From NCBI GenBank assembly GCA_022510685.1, contig JAFLTA010000014.1:1-54130 (forward strand): 54,130 bases of DNA, written 5' to 3'. Under the pieces are notes generated by a model, which was not told where the DNA came from, ran no database searches, and saw nothing but the letters and a program-made list of their open reading frames with translations. A program made the position numbers and the translations under genes. The stretch comes from Lachnospiraceae bacterium (GTDB lineage: Bacteria; Bacillota; Clostridia; Lachnospirales; Lachnospiraceae). Below are positions 1 to 9,621 of the stretch, piece after piece. The first letter of the stretch is position 1; each line of letters begins with the position of its first letter.

Positions 1-133
1 ATAGAGACGTACTGGACGTACGTCGATTGACGTTAACACAGTAAATCGTTAAATTCCAAGATTGAGGCAGGGTTCAAATAGGTACCGTTATGCTACAAAA
101 AGGAAAAATTAGAGACGGGAATTTCCTAAGACG
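1..133. other. non-coding left edge
   Basis: No supported gene is seen. The first 40 bases repeat the word gacgt several times, but no open frame with a ribosome binding site starts here. The stretch lies downstream of the citrate synthase terminator. Confidence 0.5.
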
Positions 134-165
134 GAAAAACCCCGGGGGAAAATCACCCTCGGGGT
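134..165 (-). terminator. Rho-independent terminator of citrate synthase
   Basis: On the minus strand, about 20 nt after the citrate synthase stop, ACCCCG-A-GGG pairs with CCC-C-CGGGGT around a 7-nt loop and is followed by TTTTT. This is a canonical intrinsic terminator. Confidence 0.85.
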
Positions 166-182
166 ATCAATCTTTGTTCCAT

Positions 183-1613
183 CTAACAGCTTTCGCCCTT
201 CATCGGTATTTGTAATTCCTTCGCCTGACGTGTATCAATGCGCAGAGTAGAACGGTCTCTCAAGCTCTCATATACCTTTGGCACCATAATGCTCTTATAT
301 GCCGGACGAATGATTTTATCTACGTTAATCAGTTCTTCCATACGGTGGGCACTCCACCCAACAATGCGTGCCATGGCAAAAATCGGTGTAAATAGTTCCT
401 CCGGGATTCCCAGCATACTATATACAAATCCGCTGTAGAAATCCACATTGGCACTGACACCTTTGTAAATGGCACACTCCTCGCCAATCACCTCCGGTGC
501 CACCCGCTCTATCATGGAATATAATTCAAACTCCTCCCTGCGGTTTTTCTCCTCTGCCAGCATTTGCACGAACTGCTTGAAAGCACGGGCACGCGGGTCA
601 GAAATGGAATATACAGCATGTCCCATGCCATATATAAGTCCTCTCCTGTCAAAAGCTTCCCGACGAACCAACTTCCGCAAGTAATCACGAACCTGTTCTT
701 CATCTGTAGTATCCTCTACATTCTCCCTCAAATCCTGCATCATCTGTACCACTTTGATATTGGCACCACCATGTTTTGGTCCCTTCAAAGAAGAAAGCGC
801 AGCCGCAATAACCGAATACGTATCGGAGCCTGATGATGTTACTACACGAGTGGTAAAGGTAGAATTGTTACCGCCACCGTGCTCCATATGGAGAACCAAT
901 GCCAAGTCTAATACTTTTGCCTCTGTCTCTGTATAGGATTTATCCGGGCGCAGCATTCTCAAAATATTTTCCGCTGCGGATAAATTGTCATCCGGGCGAT
1001 GGATATAAAAACTCTCGTCACATTCATAGTGATTGTACGCATGATAGCCATACACCGCCATCATAGGAAATACGCTGATAAGCAACAGACATTGGCGAAG
1101 CACGTTGTCCACATCATTATCTGTCACATTATCATCGTAGGAAGCCAATGTAAGTACACTTTTCGTCAGAGAGTTCATGATGTCATGACTGGGTGCCTTC
1201 ATAATAACGTCACGGACAAAGTTGGTAGGCAAACGGCGGTTTTTCGCCAGTATTTCGTGAAATTCTTTCAAATCCTGCCTGTTAGGCAACTCACCAAACA
1301 GCAGAAGAAACGTGATTTCCTCAAATCCATACCGCTTATCCTCACGAAAACCTCTGGTCAAATCATATATATTGTACCCCCGGTAATACAACTGTCCGTC
1401 ACAGGGAATCACATGACCATCCTCATCTTCGTCCGTTGCCTTGATCAACGAAATATTTGTAATACCTGACAAAACACCTTTTCCGTTTTTATCACGAAGC
1501 CCCCTCTTAACACCGTATTGCTCAAACAATTCGGCATCGATAGAATTATTATCTACGCAGACCTTGCGATACTTATCTGCAAAGTCATTCATCATCTTCT
1601 CATAGCTGCTCAT
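183..1613 (-). CDS. gltA: citrate synthase
   Basis: Condenses acetyl-CoA and oxaloacetate to citrate in the cytoplasm; in an anaerobe it probably feeds 2-oxoglutarate/glutamate synthesis. The 476-aa product carries the family signatures HGGGNNSTFT and GLIYGMGHAVY with the catalytic histidines, the KGPKHGGAN segment, and SDPRA. It is longer than the 430-aa E. coli enzyme, with an N-terminal extension seen in clostridial homologs. I chose the ATG at 1613 because AGGAGG lies 9 nt before it; the upstream in-frame ATG at 1637 has no Shine-Dalgarno and its codons overlap this one. It stands alone, divergent from the serine acetyltransferase, and ends in a strong terminator. Confidence 0.95.
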   Translation of the reverse strand: MSSYEKMMNDFADKYRKVCVDNNSIDAELFEQYGVKRGLRDKNGKGVLSGITNISLIKATDEDEDGHVIPCDGQLYYRGYNIYDLTRGFREDKRYGFEEITFLLLFGELPNRQDLKEFHEILAKNRRLPTNFVRDVIMKAPSHDIMNSLTKSVLTLASYDDNVTDNDVDNVLRQCLLLISVFPMMAVYGYHAYNHYECDESFYIHRPDDNLSAAENILRMLRPDKSYTETEAKVLDLALVLHMEHGGGNNSTFTTRVVTSSGSDTYSVIAAALSSLKGPKHGGANIKVVQMMQDLRENVEDTTDEEQVRDYLRKLVRREAFDRRGLIYGMGHAVYSISDPRARAFKQFVQMLAEEKNRREEFELYSMIERVAPEVIGEECAIYKGVSANVDFYSGFVYSMLGIPEELFTPIFAMARIVGWSAHRMEELINVDKIIRPAYKSIMVPKVYESLRDRSTLRIDTRQAKELQIPMKGESC

Positions 1614-1833
1614 TTTGCTCAACCTCCTCACAAACATCTGAAAAAATCCGATACATCAGCAGATGCAGGTACGGACTCTCTCAAACAGCACTGTGGCTAA
1701 TTATATCCTAATTCTTTTTGATTTGTCAAATAGCACTGGTTTTTCCCCGGCTATTATGATAGTATGTTTAAAAGTTTATAATCCGGTATATATTACTAAA
1801 AAGGTATTTAACGACCTTGAAGGGAGTTATTAT

Positions 1834-2754
1834 ATGTTATCCGAAAAAAAAATGAGCGAAATAATCAAAAACATTTCATACAATTATGAAAAGGAAGAGC
1901 TGTTTACGATGAAGAGCGGGCATCAACTGCCTAATCGTGACACGATAATACATATCATCATGGGGCTGCGCCAGATAATGTTCCCCGGCTATTTCGACAA
2001 GGATCACCTCGAGAGAGCCATTCCGGAATATTTTTTGGGACATAATATTATTAAAATATATGACAGCCTGTCAGAGCAAATCCGTTTTGCATTGACACAG
2101 GCAGCTCAGCCCCACCCCAATGAGAACGATATTTTAGAACAAACCGATAAAATCTGCGAGGATTTTTTTTCCTCCTTTCCACGAAATCAGACGCTGCTGT
2201 TAAAGGATGTACAGGCAGCATTTGACGGTGACCCCGCCGCCAAGACAAAAGAGGAAATTATTTTTTGTTATCCGGGATTGTTTGCTATCTTCGTGTACCG
2301 CATGGCACATGAATTGTATCGTATGCATGTACCTTTTATCCCGAGAATTATGTCCGAATACGCCCATGGACGTACCGGAATTGACATCAATCCGGGAGCT
2401 ACCATAGGCGAATACTTTTTCATAGACCACGGAACAGGCATTGTTATCGGTGAAACAACAGAAATTGGTGACCATGTAAAAATATATCAGGGTGTTACCC
2501 TGGGTGCCCTGTCCACACGCAGCGGTCAATTACTGCGGGATGTTAAGCGACACCCGACGATTGAAGATAACGTTACCATCTATTCCAACGCTTCCATCCT
2601 GGGGGGTGAGACAGTGATTGGCAAAGGCTCCGTGATTGGAGGCAACGCATTTATCACCTCTTCTGTGGAGCCGGGCACACGTGTCAGCGTGAGCAGTCCG
2701 GAACTTACCTTTACAGAAAAAGGACCAGATGGAAAAAACGACTTATTCGATTAG
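1834..2754 (+). CDS. cysE: serine O-acetyltransferase (EpsC/CysE type)
   Basis: Transfers acetyl from acetyl-CoA to L-serine to give O-acetylserine, the carbon skeleton for cysteine. The 306-aa protein has a helical N-terminal half and a C-terminal left-handed beta-helix of hexapeptide repeats (HGTGIVIGETTEIGD, IYQGVTLGALS, ASILGGETVIGKG) with the active-site HGTG histidine. Length suits the EpsC-type enzymes of Firmicutes. The ATG at 1834 is preceded by GAAGGGAG 7 nt away; reading could extend upstream in frame but without a ribosome binding site. It is divergent from citrate synthase. The ABC exporter begins only 90 bp downstream on the same strand with no clear terminator between, so cotranscription is possible. 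Confidence 0.93.
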   Translation: MLSEKKMSEIIKNISYNYEKEELFTMKSGHQLPNRDTIIHIIMGLRQIMFPGYFDKDHLERAIPEYFLGHNIIKIYDSLSEQIRFALTQAAQPHPNENDILEQTDKICEDFFSSFPRNQTLLLKDVQAAFDGDPAAKTKEEIIFCYPGLFAIFVYRMAHELYRMHVPFIPRIMSEYAHGRTGIDINPGATIGEYFFIDHGTGIVIGETTEIGDHVKIYQGVTLGALSTRSGQLLRDVKRHPTIEDNVTIYSNASILGGETVIGKGSVIGGNAFITSSVEPGTRVSVSSPELTFTEKGPDGKNDLFD

Positions 2755-2844
2755 TTTTGTGCCTGTAGAAATACATGGTAAACCGGTTTATATTACACAT
2801 TTGCAGGAAAAAATTGCAGGTCACGGAAAGGCATGGAGATTACT

Positions 2845-3540
2845 ATGGAGCAACATACCGCTTACTTCCGGGTAACGAATGTCAATAAACAGTACCGCCG
2901 CAAAGACGATCCCGTTTTGCGAAATATTAACCTAGAAGCAGAACGGGGTCAATGCATCGGCATACTTGGCGCAAACGGCTGTGGAAAGTCTACACTGCTG
3001 TCCATTCTGGCAGGTGCCCTTACGGCTGACAGCGGTACCATGGGCATAGGCGATAAAACCTATTCACTTCACCATACAACCACTATCCCCGACATGGGAT
3101 ACATTCCTCAGGAAAATCCCCTGATAGATGAGTTGTCCGCCCTCGATAATCTGAAGCTTTGGTACTGCAACAGTAAACTGGACTTGTCAGAGGAGTTAAA
3201 CTCCGGTGTCCTTGCCATGCTGGGCATTCCTGCTTTTTTGTCAACCCCTGTCAATCAAATGTCAGGCGGTATGAAAAAACGCCTGTCTATAGGATGCTCT
3301 GTGGCAAATGCTCCGCAAATACTACTGATGGACGAGCCGGGCGCCGCTTTGGATTTACAGTGTAAAGAATTGATTTCCTCCTATATCAAAAACTGTCTGT
3401 CAGAGGAAAAAATCGTGTTACTTGCCACGCATGAGGAACGGGAAATCGCCCTTTGCAACACAATATTTATATTGAAAAACGGCAGTCTGACTCCCTTCGA
3501 TTACAATGGAAATATGAAAAAACTGGCAGAAATGCTTTAG
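2845..3540 (+). CDS. ABC-2 exporter, ATP-binding subunit
   Basis: Cytoplasmic ATPase powering the two permeases that follow. In the 231-aa product the Walker A is GANGCGKST, the Q-loop lies in YIPQENPLID, the signature is MSGGMKKR, and the Walker B is ILLMDEPGA, with an H-loop in LATHEE. The start is ambiguous: an ATG at 2833 has GGAAAGG almost touching it, whereas the ATG at 2845 has GGAG with a normal 6-nt gap, so I prefer 2845. The first permease follows after 14 bp, making a three-gene operon. The substrate is unknown; drug, peptide or polysaccharide export are all possible for ABC-2 systems of this size. Confidence 0.88.
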   Translation: MEQHTAYFRVTNVNKQYRRKDDPVLRNINLEAERGQCIGILGANGCGKSTLLSILAGALTADSGTMGIGDKTYSLHHTTTIPDMGYIPQENPLIDELSALDNLKLWYCNSKLDLSEELNSGVLAMLGIPAFLSTPVNQMSGGMKKRLSIGCSVANAPQILLMDEPGAALDLQCKELISSYIKNCLSEEKIVLLATHEEREIALCNTIFILKNGSLTPFDYNGNMKKLAEML

Positions 3541-3554
3541 AAGGATGCAAACCC

Positions 3555-4784
3555 ATGAAAGTCTTTTATGTCTATCTTAAACTACAATTAAAAAAATTCT
3601 TCCGATACCTCCCCACCACTTTACTGACTATGGTTCTGGTTTGTGGTCTGTTGGGAGGCATTGCTTTTCTTACCCATATTTCCCGCGACGATTCCGAAAA
3701 TATCATCTATATCGGTGTCGTTGCCAAAGAAGATGAGCCCTATCTCGACTGGATTATTGATGTTGCCGACAACATGGAGAGCACAGAATATACTTGCGAA
3801 TTTGTCAGGCTAAAGGAGACGGATGCCGAACAAAAACTGAAACAGGGAGAGCTTACAGCTGTCTTCGTCATACCGAAAAATTATATCCGGTCACTGATAA
3901 AAGGGAATGCAGAACCTGTTATCATTCGCTTCGGACGGGGACAAGCCGGCATTACCGCTTTCCTTGTGCGCATTTTGGGAGACGCTGCCTCCCATGTCAT
4001 GACGGATACCCAGGCAGGAATTTACGCCATGAACGACTATTATACGGAAAACCGTTTACCCGGAAGAATTACCAGCGAAACACTGTTAAACATCAACTAT
4101 CTGCAACAGGTGCTCACCCGGGAAAAACTATATATTACAATAGAAACAGACGAAAACAAAACGCTGCAGAATGGCGATTATTATTTTGCCGGCTGCCTGG
4201 TACTGTTCTTTCTATGCATGGGAATGGGAATCGGCAGACTCCTCCTTCCGGAAAACAAAGCGATGCGAGTAAAGCTGCCTGCTATCGGTCTGGGAAATTT
4301 TGCTCAGACTTTGGCACAGTATTCTGCGCTATTCCTGATTTATGCCATAATATACATGGCACTTTCATTATCTGTCACCTTCATTTTTCTCCTGTGGAAA
4401 AATCCTTTATCCGTCACCACCGGTTATGACGGAATAGACTGGCTGATACTTTGGACTTGTATGTTTCCTGTCCTGCTTCCGATTTGCGGGGTGCTGCAAT
4501 GTATCTTCTTTTGGGCAAAAGACACGGTCAGCGGTGTACTGTTCCTGTTTTTTACCACCCTCATCTGCGGATATCTATCCGGATACTTTTACCCTCTCTC
4601 CTATTTCCCGGAAAAGATACAAACACTGTCAGCATTCCTCCCTACGGGCTGTTTCAGGAATTACCTGACGGACTGTATGTCCATGCACAGGCTCCCGTTT
4701 TCCATTGTTTATTTACTTCTTTACACGGCAGCCTTTTTCAGTCTGTCCACCTTGAGCGGTCAGAGAGGAGGTGTCAGGAAATGA
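3555..4784 (+). CDS. ABC-2 type permease, first subunit
   Basis: Integral membrane subunit of 409 aa with the ABC-2 layout: one N-terminal membrane helix (about residues 15-38), a large extracytoplasmic loop of about 200 residues, then a block of five to six C-terminal helices. The loop fits ABC2_membrane_3/YhgE-like permeases. The ATG at 3555 is preceded by AGAAGG 10 nt upstream, right after the ATPase stop. The stop codon overlaps the next permease start in an ATGA quartet, which points to translational coupling and a heterodimeric channel. An in-frame extension to 3453 overlaps the ATPase and is not supported. Confidence 0.85.
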   Translation: MKVFYVYLKLQLKKFFRYLPTTLLTMVLVCGLLGGIAFLTHISRDDSENIIYIGVVAKEDEPYLDWIIDVADNMESTEYTCEFVRLKETDAEQKLKQGELTAVFVIPKNYIRSLIKGNAEPVIIRFGRGQAGITAFLVRILGDAASHVMTDTQAGIYAMNDYYTENRLPGRITSETLLNINYLQQVLTREKLYITIETDENKTLQNGDYYFAGCLVLFFLCMGMGIGRLLLPENKAMRVKLPAIGLGNFAQTLAQYSALFLIYAIIYMALSLSVTFIFLLWKNPLSVTTGYDGIDWLILWTCMFPVLLPICGVLQCIFFWAKDTVSGVLFLFFTTLICGYLSGYFYPLSYFPEKIQTLSAFLPTGCFRNYLTDCMSMHRLPFSIVYLLLYTAAFFSLSTLSGQRGGVRK

Positions 4785-5935
4785 AAGTCCTTGCCACATG
4801 GAGTATGATGATATGGAAACGATTATGGAAAAAGCCGCTATTTGTGTTTTCTCTGATATTAATTCCCCTGCCGGTATGGGGATTACAACTTACTTTTAGC
4901 TCCAAAGATGCCATAATGAAAGTGGCACTTTACTGTGATAACTTTGACCCGGCAAAATCTGACAATCGCCTGGAATGCGAAATCATGAAACGATTACTTT
5001 CCTATCATACAGGAGCGGTAACATTTTATGCCTGTGATTCTCCGGAGGATTTGGAACGTGACGTAGAGAGAAATACGGCAACTTGCGGATATGTATTTCC
5101 CGAAAATATGTCACAATTACTGGAAAAACACATAATAAACCGCACACCTGTCATCATCGGATACCGGCACCATTCGGAGTTTACCTCTCGTCTTGTGGAC
5201 GAATTCGTATACAGTGAGTTGTACTCCGACTACTCCTTCAGCCTGCTAAAACAACATATAAGCGCTCAGACCGGTTCCGCAGATGAAGAAAAACTACACT
5301 TCCTATATGACAAATACCGTACGGAATATACTTTTATGGAATATGAATATATAGATGGAACAAAAAATAAAGTGCTATCCGACGATAACACGAATTATAC
5401 TCTACTTCCTCTCCGGGGTATGGTTGCCACGCTAATCCTCCTGAGCGGGCTGGTGGGCTCTCTATTCTGGTGCGTGGATAAAGAACGTCATGTATTCACA
5501 TGGCTAAAAAAAGGTTCACACCGCATAAAACTGTTATATTTGACGATTCCCGCCGGACTGGGAGGCATCCTTGGTATTTATGCCATTACCTCTACCGGAT
5601 TCGCTACGTCCCTCCCCGTAGAAATCGCCTCGATGTTTTGCTATATACTAGCCGTGGTGGGGTTCTGTGATATACTCAGCACCCTGATTCCCGGTCCTAA
5701 CGCATATCCGGCAATCCTTCCTATCGCCACAGTGGGAAGTGTACTGCTCTGTCCCGTTTTTGCCGATTTGACGAGCTTTATTCCTGCCATTCGCCCCCTT
5801 CGCTGGTTCACGCCGGTGTCACACTATCTACTGGGCATATACAACACTTACGGACGGTTGCAACTGATAGGATACGGTGTCACGGGAATCTTACTCAGCT
5901 TTGTGATTCAAAAGGCTTACCGGGCACTCCATTAG
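4781..5935 (+). CDS. ABC-2 type permease, second subunit
   Basis: A 384-aa membrane protein with the same plan as its neighbour: an N-terminal helix near residues 20-40, a long outside loop, and several C-terminal helices starting near residue 210. The start ATG overlaps the preceding stop by four bases (ATGA) and has AGGAGG 9 nt upstream. Together with the two genes before it, it makes a complete exporter with one ATPase gene and two permease genes. It ends in front of a perfect 14-bp hairpin shared with the convergent transglutaminase-like gene. Confidence 0.85.
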   Translation: MKVLATWSMMIWKRLWKKPLFVFSLILIPLPVWGLQLTFSSKDAIMKVALYCDNFDPAKSDNRLECEIMKRLLSYHTGAVTFYACDSPEDLERDVERNTATCGYVFPENMSQLLEKHIINRTPVIIGYRHHSEFTSRLVDEFVYSELYSDYSFSLLKQHISAQTGSADEEKLHFLYDKYRTEYTFMEYEYIDGTKNKVLSDDNTNYTLLPLRGMVATLILLSGLVGSLFWCVDKERHVFTWLKKGSHRIKLLYLTIPAGLGGILGIYAITSTGFATSLPVEIASMFCYILAVVGFCDILSTLIPGPNAYPAILPIATVGSVLLCPVFADLTSFIPAIRPLRWFTPVSHYLLGIYNTYGRLQLIGYGVTGILLSFVIQKAYRALH

Positions 5936-5986
5936 CTACATCAATTTGACTGACACAGTAAATCTAAAGATTGTGACAGAATTGAA

Positions 5987-6020
5987 ATTGGCGCCATCAT
6001 ACCGACATGATGGCGCCAAT
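5987..6020. terminator. bidirectional terminator hairpin
   Basis: A perfect 14-bp inverted repeat (ATTGGCGCCATCAT and its complement) with a 6-nt loop lies between convergent genes. It is followed by ATATTTTTAT on the plus strand, so it mainly ends the ABC operon and probably also the minus-strand gene. Confidence 0.85.
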
Positions 6021-6026
6021 ATATTT

Positions 6027-7595
6027 TTATATAGGATTTTTGCTTATCTTCTTCGTGGCACGCTTTGGAAATTTCTTACTTTGGAAGCTGAATGTATTCC
6101 CCGTACTGTATATACGTAATTGTGCATCGGTCTGCAGACAGAAGTAGCCTTTTCTCTGTCTTGGCGTGGTATCAAAATGATACCAGCCTCCACGTACATA
6201 CACGAGATTCCACCAATGATGAGCCGAACGTACCGGATAGCGGGTAATCTCCAAATTGGGTATTCCTGCTCTGGAAATCAACAATCTGGAAATGGAATAG
6301 TACGTAAAACAGTCACCGGATTCGTAACGAATACCGTTTACCGCTGTTTTGCGCCAGTTTTTATGAGTTTTTTTGTCTACGTAAGAGCAATGAGTTGATA
6401 CATACTTATAAATTGCCCGAAGCTTCTTCTCCTGCGACCATCCTTTTCTTATAATGTCAGACAGCACCTCATCTGCAATGGTTTCCGGTGTTGACTTCAC
6501 ATACATCTGTACCTTTGCCCACGCAGTTGCCTTATTTCCTGATTTGTCTTTGGCATGATAATATACTTTGTAAACACCGGTCTTATTCCAATTAATTTTA
6601 CCGGTATCCACGGTAATTTTTACTTTACCGTCTCTGGCATCTACCGCTCTTACATTGTCAGTAAATTTGTACGAGTTTTTACGATCACTGTAACATACCC
6701 GGAGTATATCTTTTCCGTAATAGCTTTTCTTTCCCACCCATCCGCTGAATACGGGAGCCTTCTTATCGGGTACTCCCCATTTCAAAGAAGACTTCTTGGT
6801 CTTTACATTATAAATGTACAGAGCCTCGCCTGTGTATAGTTTTACCTCTTTCAAATGCATTGCCGATATGTTTCCGGAAGCATCCCCTTCGCAGGTGGCT
6901 TTCACAGACTTTCCCGGCTTAATATTTGACGCCGTTAGAACCACTGTCTTTTTCTCTTTTTTGATAGTCGTTTCTGTTGCCTCCTCAGACTCACTTTCAG
7001 AAAGAGAGGGGTCTGTTGTCGTATCATCCCCTGCAGGCGTCGGTGACGGCGTAACATCAGGAGTGTCTGTAGGCTCAGGAGTCGCAACCGAAGCAGGCTG
7101 CTTCACCTCAGATTGAATCTCATAATGATATTCTATTTTTCGAATCTTACCTTTTTTTGCTTTGTTCTTTATACTTGCCTGATATTTCGGGGTTCCATTA
7201 CTGCTTTTCGTCATTTTTATTTGTCGCTGCTCCACTTCATCCAGAGACACAGGTAACTCAGGACCTCTTTCCTTCTTTTTAACTGTCAATTTACAAACAG
7301 CCGTTTTATAGCCGGAACGTTTCACCTGAATCTGGACATTACCCGCTTTTTTTCCCGTAATGACTCCGTCACTGCTTACAGATGCCACAACGGTATTGCT
7401 GCTGACGAATTTCACCCCTTTCAGGGAAGTCTTTACAGACACCTGATTTCCGACGGTAACTGTCTTCTTAGACAATTTTGCCGGCACAGTCTTTTTTGCC
7501 TCAACATGTGCCGGAAAGAGCACGGCAAACATCAATGTAAAAAGAAGCGCGAAACATTTTAAGCCATTACCCATTTTATATCCATACTTTTTCAT
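6027..7595 (-). CDS. secreted transglutaminase-like protein with Ig-like domain
   Basis: Exported 522-aa protein. Residues 1-33 form a signal peptide ending near AHVEA. A bacterial Ig-like (BIG2) domain of about 75 residues follows, then a Thr/Pro/Ser/Glu-rich linker, a second beta-rich domain, and a C-terminal transglutaminase-like core. The catalytic triad is visible: Cys429 in SGDCFTYY, His459/460 in SAHHWWN, and Asp475 in YHFDTTPR. Such domains act as cysteine proteases, peptidoglycan-active enzymes or cross-linkers; the substrate is not predictable. I place the start at 7595 because GGGATGG lies before it, while the ATG at 7610 has no ribosome binding site. It lies 53 bp after another small secreted protein on the same strand. 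Confidence 0.82.
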   Translation of the reverse strand: MKKYGYKMGNGLKCFALLFTLMFAVLFPAHVEAKKTVPAKLSKKTVTVGNQVSVKTSLKGVKFVSSNTVVASVSSDGVITGKKAGNVQIQVKRSGYKTAVCKLTVKKKERGPELPVSLDEVEQRQIKMTKSSNGTPKYQASIKNKAKKGKIRKIEYHYEIQSEVKQPASVATPEPTDTPDVTPSPTPAGDDTTTDPSLSESESEEATETTIKKEKKTVVLTASNIKPGKSVKATCEGDASGNISAMHLKEVKLYTGEALYIYNVKTKKSSLKWGVPDKKAPVFSGWVGKKSYYGKDILRVCYSDRKNSYKFTDNVRAVDARDGKVKITVDTGKINWNKTGVYKVYYHAKDKSGNKATAWAKVQMYVKSTPETIADEVLSDIIRKGWSQEKKLRAIYKYVSTHCSYVDKKTHKNWRKTAVNGIRYESGDCFTYYSISRLLISRAGIPNLEITRYPVRSAHHWWNLVYVRGGWYHFDTTPRQRKGYFCLQTDAQLRIYSTGNTFSFQSKKFPKRATKKISKNPI

Positions 7596-7648
7596 CTTAT
7601 ACCATCCCATCTGTATTTACAAATATTTCATCCGCAAAACACTGTCTA

Positions 7649-8137
7649 TTATGCTGCGAGATAACGTATAGATGACACTTTGTTACCATTCACTTCAAAT
7701 TGTAATTTACAACTGCCTTTTTTATAAGTGTAAATACCAAACTTCGGTTTCATTTTTCCGTATTTTTTCGTCATAGTTGAAACAGAGCTGCCAATACGTA
7801 TTCCCTCTTTTGTTGCCACCTTTTTCGTAAGAAAACGAATCTCATTTACATATTCCGGTCCGTTATTGCTTTTGGAATAGGTAATCAGCTTGAAATCTTT
7901 ATAGGTATATGTGCGGTCTTTTCCTTTATATGCACAGCTCTTTTTCACAACCTTCTTTTTCGGTTTTCCCGCTGTTTTAATAAGGTTTTTAGCTGCACCA
8001 TGCATCGTAACGCTGACACTTTTGTACTTAAATACATAACCTTTTGACTTTGCGCTTGCCGGGGTTGCCACTCCGGTAAATGCAATCATGATTGCAAGAC
8101 AACTTACTGCGAGTTTTGTCCAAATTGTGGTTTTCAT
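7649..8137 (-). CDS. small secreted lysine-rich protein, unknown function
   Basis: A 162-aa exported protein with a clear signal peptide (MKTTIWTKLAVSCLAIMIAF, cleavage near PASA-KS). The mature part is very rich in Lys and Tyr, with short strands such as KGYVFKYKSVSVTMHG and a C-terminal KLQFEVNGNKVSSIRYL, suggesting a compact beta fold. I do not recognise a family with confidence. The ATG at 8137 is chosen because GGAGG sits 6 nt before it and touches the earlier ATG at 8143. The transglutaminase-like gene follows 53 bp downstream, so the two surface proteins may be made together. Confidence 0.72.
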   Translation of the reverse strand: MKTTIWTKLAVSCLAIMIAFTGVATPASAKSKGYVFKYKSVSVTMHGAAKNLIKTAGKPKKKVVKKSCAYKGKDRTYTYKDFKLITYSKSNNGPEYVNEIRFLTKKVATKEGIRIGSSVSTMTKKYGKMKPKFGIYTYKKGSCKLQFEVNGNKVSSIRYLAA

Positions 8138-8221
8138 ATCCATCCTCCATTCTTACTTCTTTTGAAAGTCTTTCCTCTCTTATTTTCAGAAAACAAGAGA
8201 GAATTTTATAGTAAAATACGT

Positions 8222-9595
8222 TTAATAGCTACGTATCTCGCCATACTTGTCTAATTCCTCCTGCTGTCGTTTTTTCATATCTTCATAAAAGCGATATTTC
8301 TCATCGTACACCTTTTTCAATTCGGAATCGCCACGATGGTCTTTCACACCATATTCATTTGTAAGGACACTACCCAAATGTTTGGATAACTTTTCCGCTC
8401 CGCTCAGGTTCATGTGTAAACCGCCATCATATGTGTCCGTCTCATAGTCAATCCCCGTTTCTTCCAGCAAATCATAATAATTGATATAAGGCAGATGATT
8501 TTCCTCAGCATATTCTACCACTTGAGCATCCTCTGTGTCAAACCACCGCGGGGCAAGGCTGGGTGCCTTGATGAGTATAAATTGTATGTCATTTTTCTCA
8601 CAAAGTGTGCGCATTTTTTCCAGATATTTCATCGGCATATCACCAAACACTACGCCACCATCATTCGAGCCCTGATTTCCCGTTACTTTCGTTTCATCCA
8701 CTTCACTCTCAGAGTCGTTATCTTCTTCTACATCATCCCACGGGTCATAAGCCTCCTCTACATCATCCATTTCCTCTTCTATGTCATCCCACGGGTCGTA
8801 AGCCTCCTCTGCGTCATCCATTTCCTCATCTATGTCATCCCACGGGTCGTTACTCTCATCTGCATCAGTCTCCTCATCCCGGGAAGCGCTGCCCTCCTCA
8901 TCTATGTCATCCCATGGGTCATATGCTGCTTCCTCATCCTCCTCTATCTGATAATCCTGTTCGCCTAAAAGCCACTGGGGATCTGCCACATCCGATTCAC
9001 TCACCGGCAGGACATCTATTCGCATATAATAGCCATTGTGAGTCACTTTGCGGGCATCGGCAAAGTATTTAAAATCATTCTTTGACAATTCCGTAATTCG
9101 GGAATGATAACGCAAAATCGGAAAAACATAGTCAATAAAATTCTCCCCTTTGCACATGGATGCCTTAATGGCTTCCACCTTCGTTCCGGACCACTTCATC
9201 TTATCCAATGTCATGCGGTTGTATTCCTCACGCTGAGGTTTCCCATAGGTTAATTCCTGCACGTTATATATGACTACTTGAGGCTTTTCATGACGCAGTG
9301 TATCCTCCAACATATAATAAGACTGCCATGCCAGTTGCTGTGCATTTCCCCGAATGTAACTGGTAATCCCATAATTTTTCCACAAGTACATGGGATCAAA
9401 ATTTTCGTATACCTCACAATCGCCGATCATGATAACATCATGGTCTGTAGTTTCCTCATAATACTCTGCCGTGAAATTGCCTTCCAAAATATCATCCGCG
9501 TACTTTGGCTCCACCAGACGCTGCACCGCAAAAAAAATCACAATTGCCGGCAAAACAGAAAGTATTACCACGGCAATTTTTTTCCCTAGTTTCAT
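8222..9595 (-). CDS. DltD-like SGNH-type protein with acidic repeats
   Basis: Last gene of a dltA-dltC-dltB-dltD-like operon; it probably completes D-alanyl (or other acyl) transfer to a cell-surface polymer outside the membrane. The 457-aa protein has an N-terminal membrane anchor (residues 7-24) and an SGNH/AlgJ-like domain. The usual nucleophile block reads MIGDCEVYENF, with Cys60 where Ser is expected. The C-terminal D-x-x-H block is YDGGLHMNLSG. Residues about 215-295 are an acidic insert with four copies of DPWDD, encoded by 51-bp DNA repeats. The ATG at 9595 has GGAG 6 nt before it. The MBOAT gene ends 26 bp upstream. The DltD role is inferred from context. Confidence 0.8.
   Translation of the reverse strand: MKLGKKIAVVILSVLPAIVIFFAVQRLVEPKYADDILEGNFTAEYYEETTDHDVIMIGDCEVYENFDPMYLWKNYGITSYIRGNAQQLAWQSYYMLEDTLRHEKPQVVIYNVQELTYGKPQREEYNRMTLDKMKWSGTKVEAIKASMCKGENFIDYVFPILRYHSRITELSKNDFKYFADARKVTHNGYYMRIDVLPVSESDVADPQWLLGEQDYQIEEDEEAAYDPWDDIDEEGSASRDEETDADESNDPWDDIDEEMDDAEEAYDPWDDIEEEMDDVEEAYDPWDDVEEDNDSESEVDETKVTGNQGSNDGGVVFGDMPMKYLEKMRTLCEKNDIQFILIKAPSLAPRWFDTEDAQVVEYAEENHLPYINYYDLLEETGIDYETDTYDGGLHMNLSGAEKLSKHLGSVLTNEYGVKDHRGDSELKKVYDEKYRFYEDMKKRQQEELDKYGEIRSY
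8725..8925 (-). repeat. in-frame tandem repeats coding for DPWDD motifs
   Basis: The core catcccacgggtc recurs at about 8734, 8785, 8836 and, with one change, 8908. The first three are exactly 51 bp apart (17 codons). The repeats encode acidic EEAYDPWDDIEEE-type units inside the DltD-like protein and look like slippage expansion. Confidence 0.85.
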
Positions 9596-9621
9596 GTTTC
9601 TCTCCATTTCAACATTCAATA

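Noticed and set aside
999-1469. 156-codon plus-strand ORF inside citrate synthase
   Set aside because: Antisense shadow of a highly conserved gene, with no ribosome binding site and no protein-like composition.
8495-9072. Plus-strand ORFs opposite the DltD-like acidic repeats (His/Pro-rich reading)
   Set aside because: They mirror the DPWDD-coding repeats, contain no recognisable domain, and run against an operon with proper start sites.
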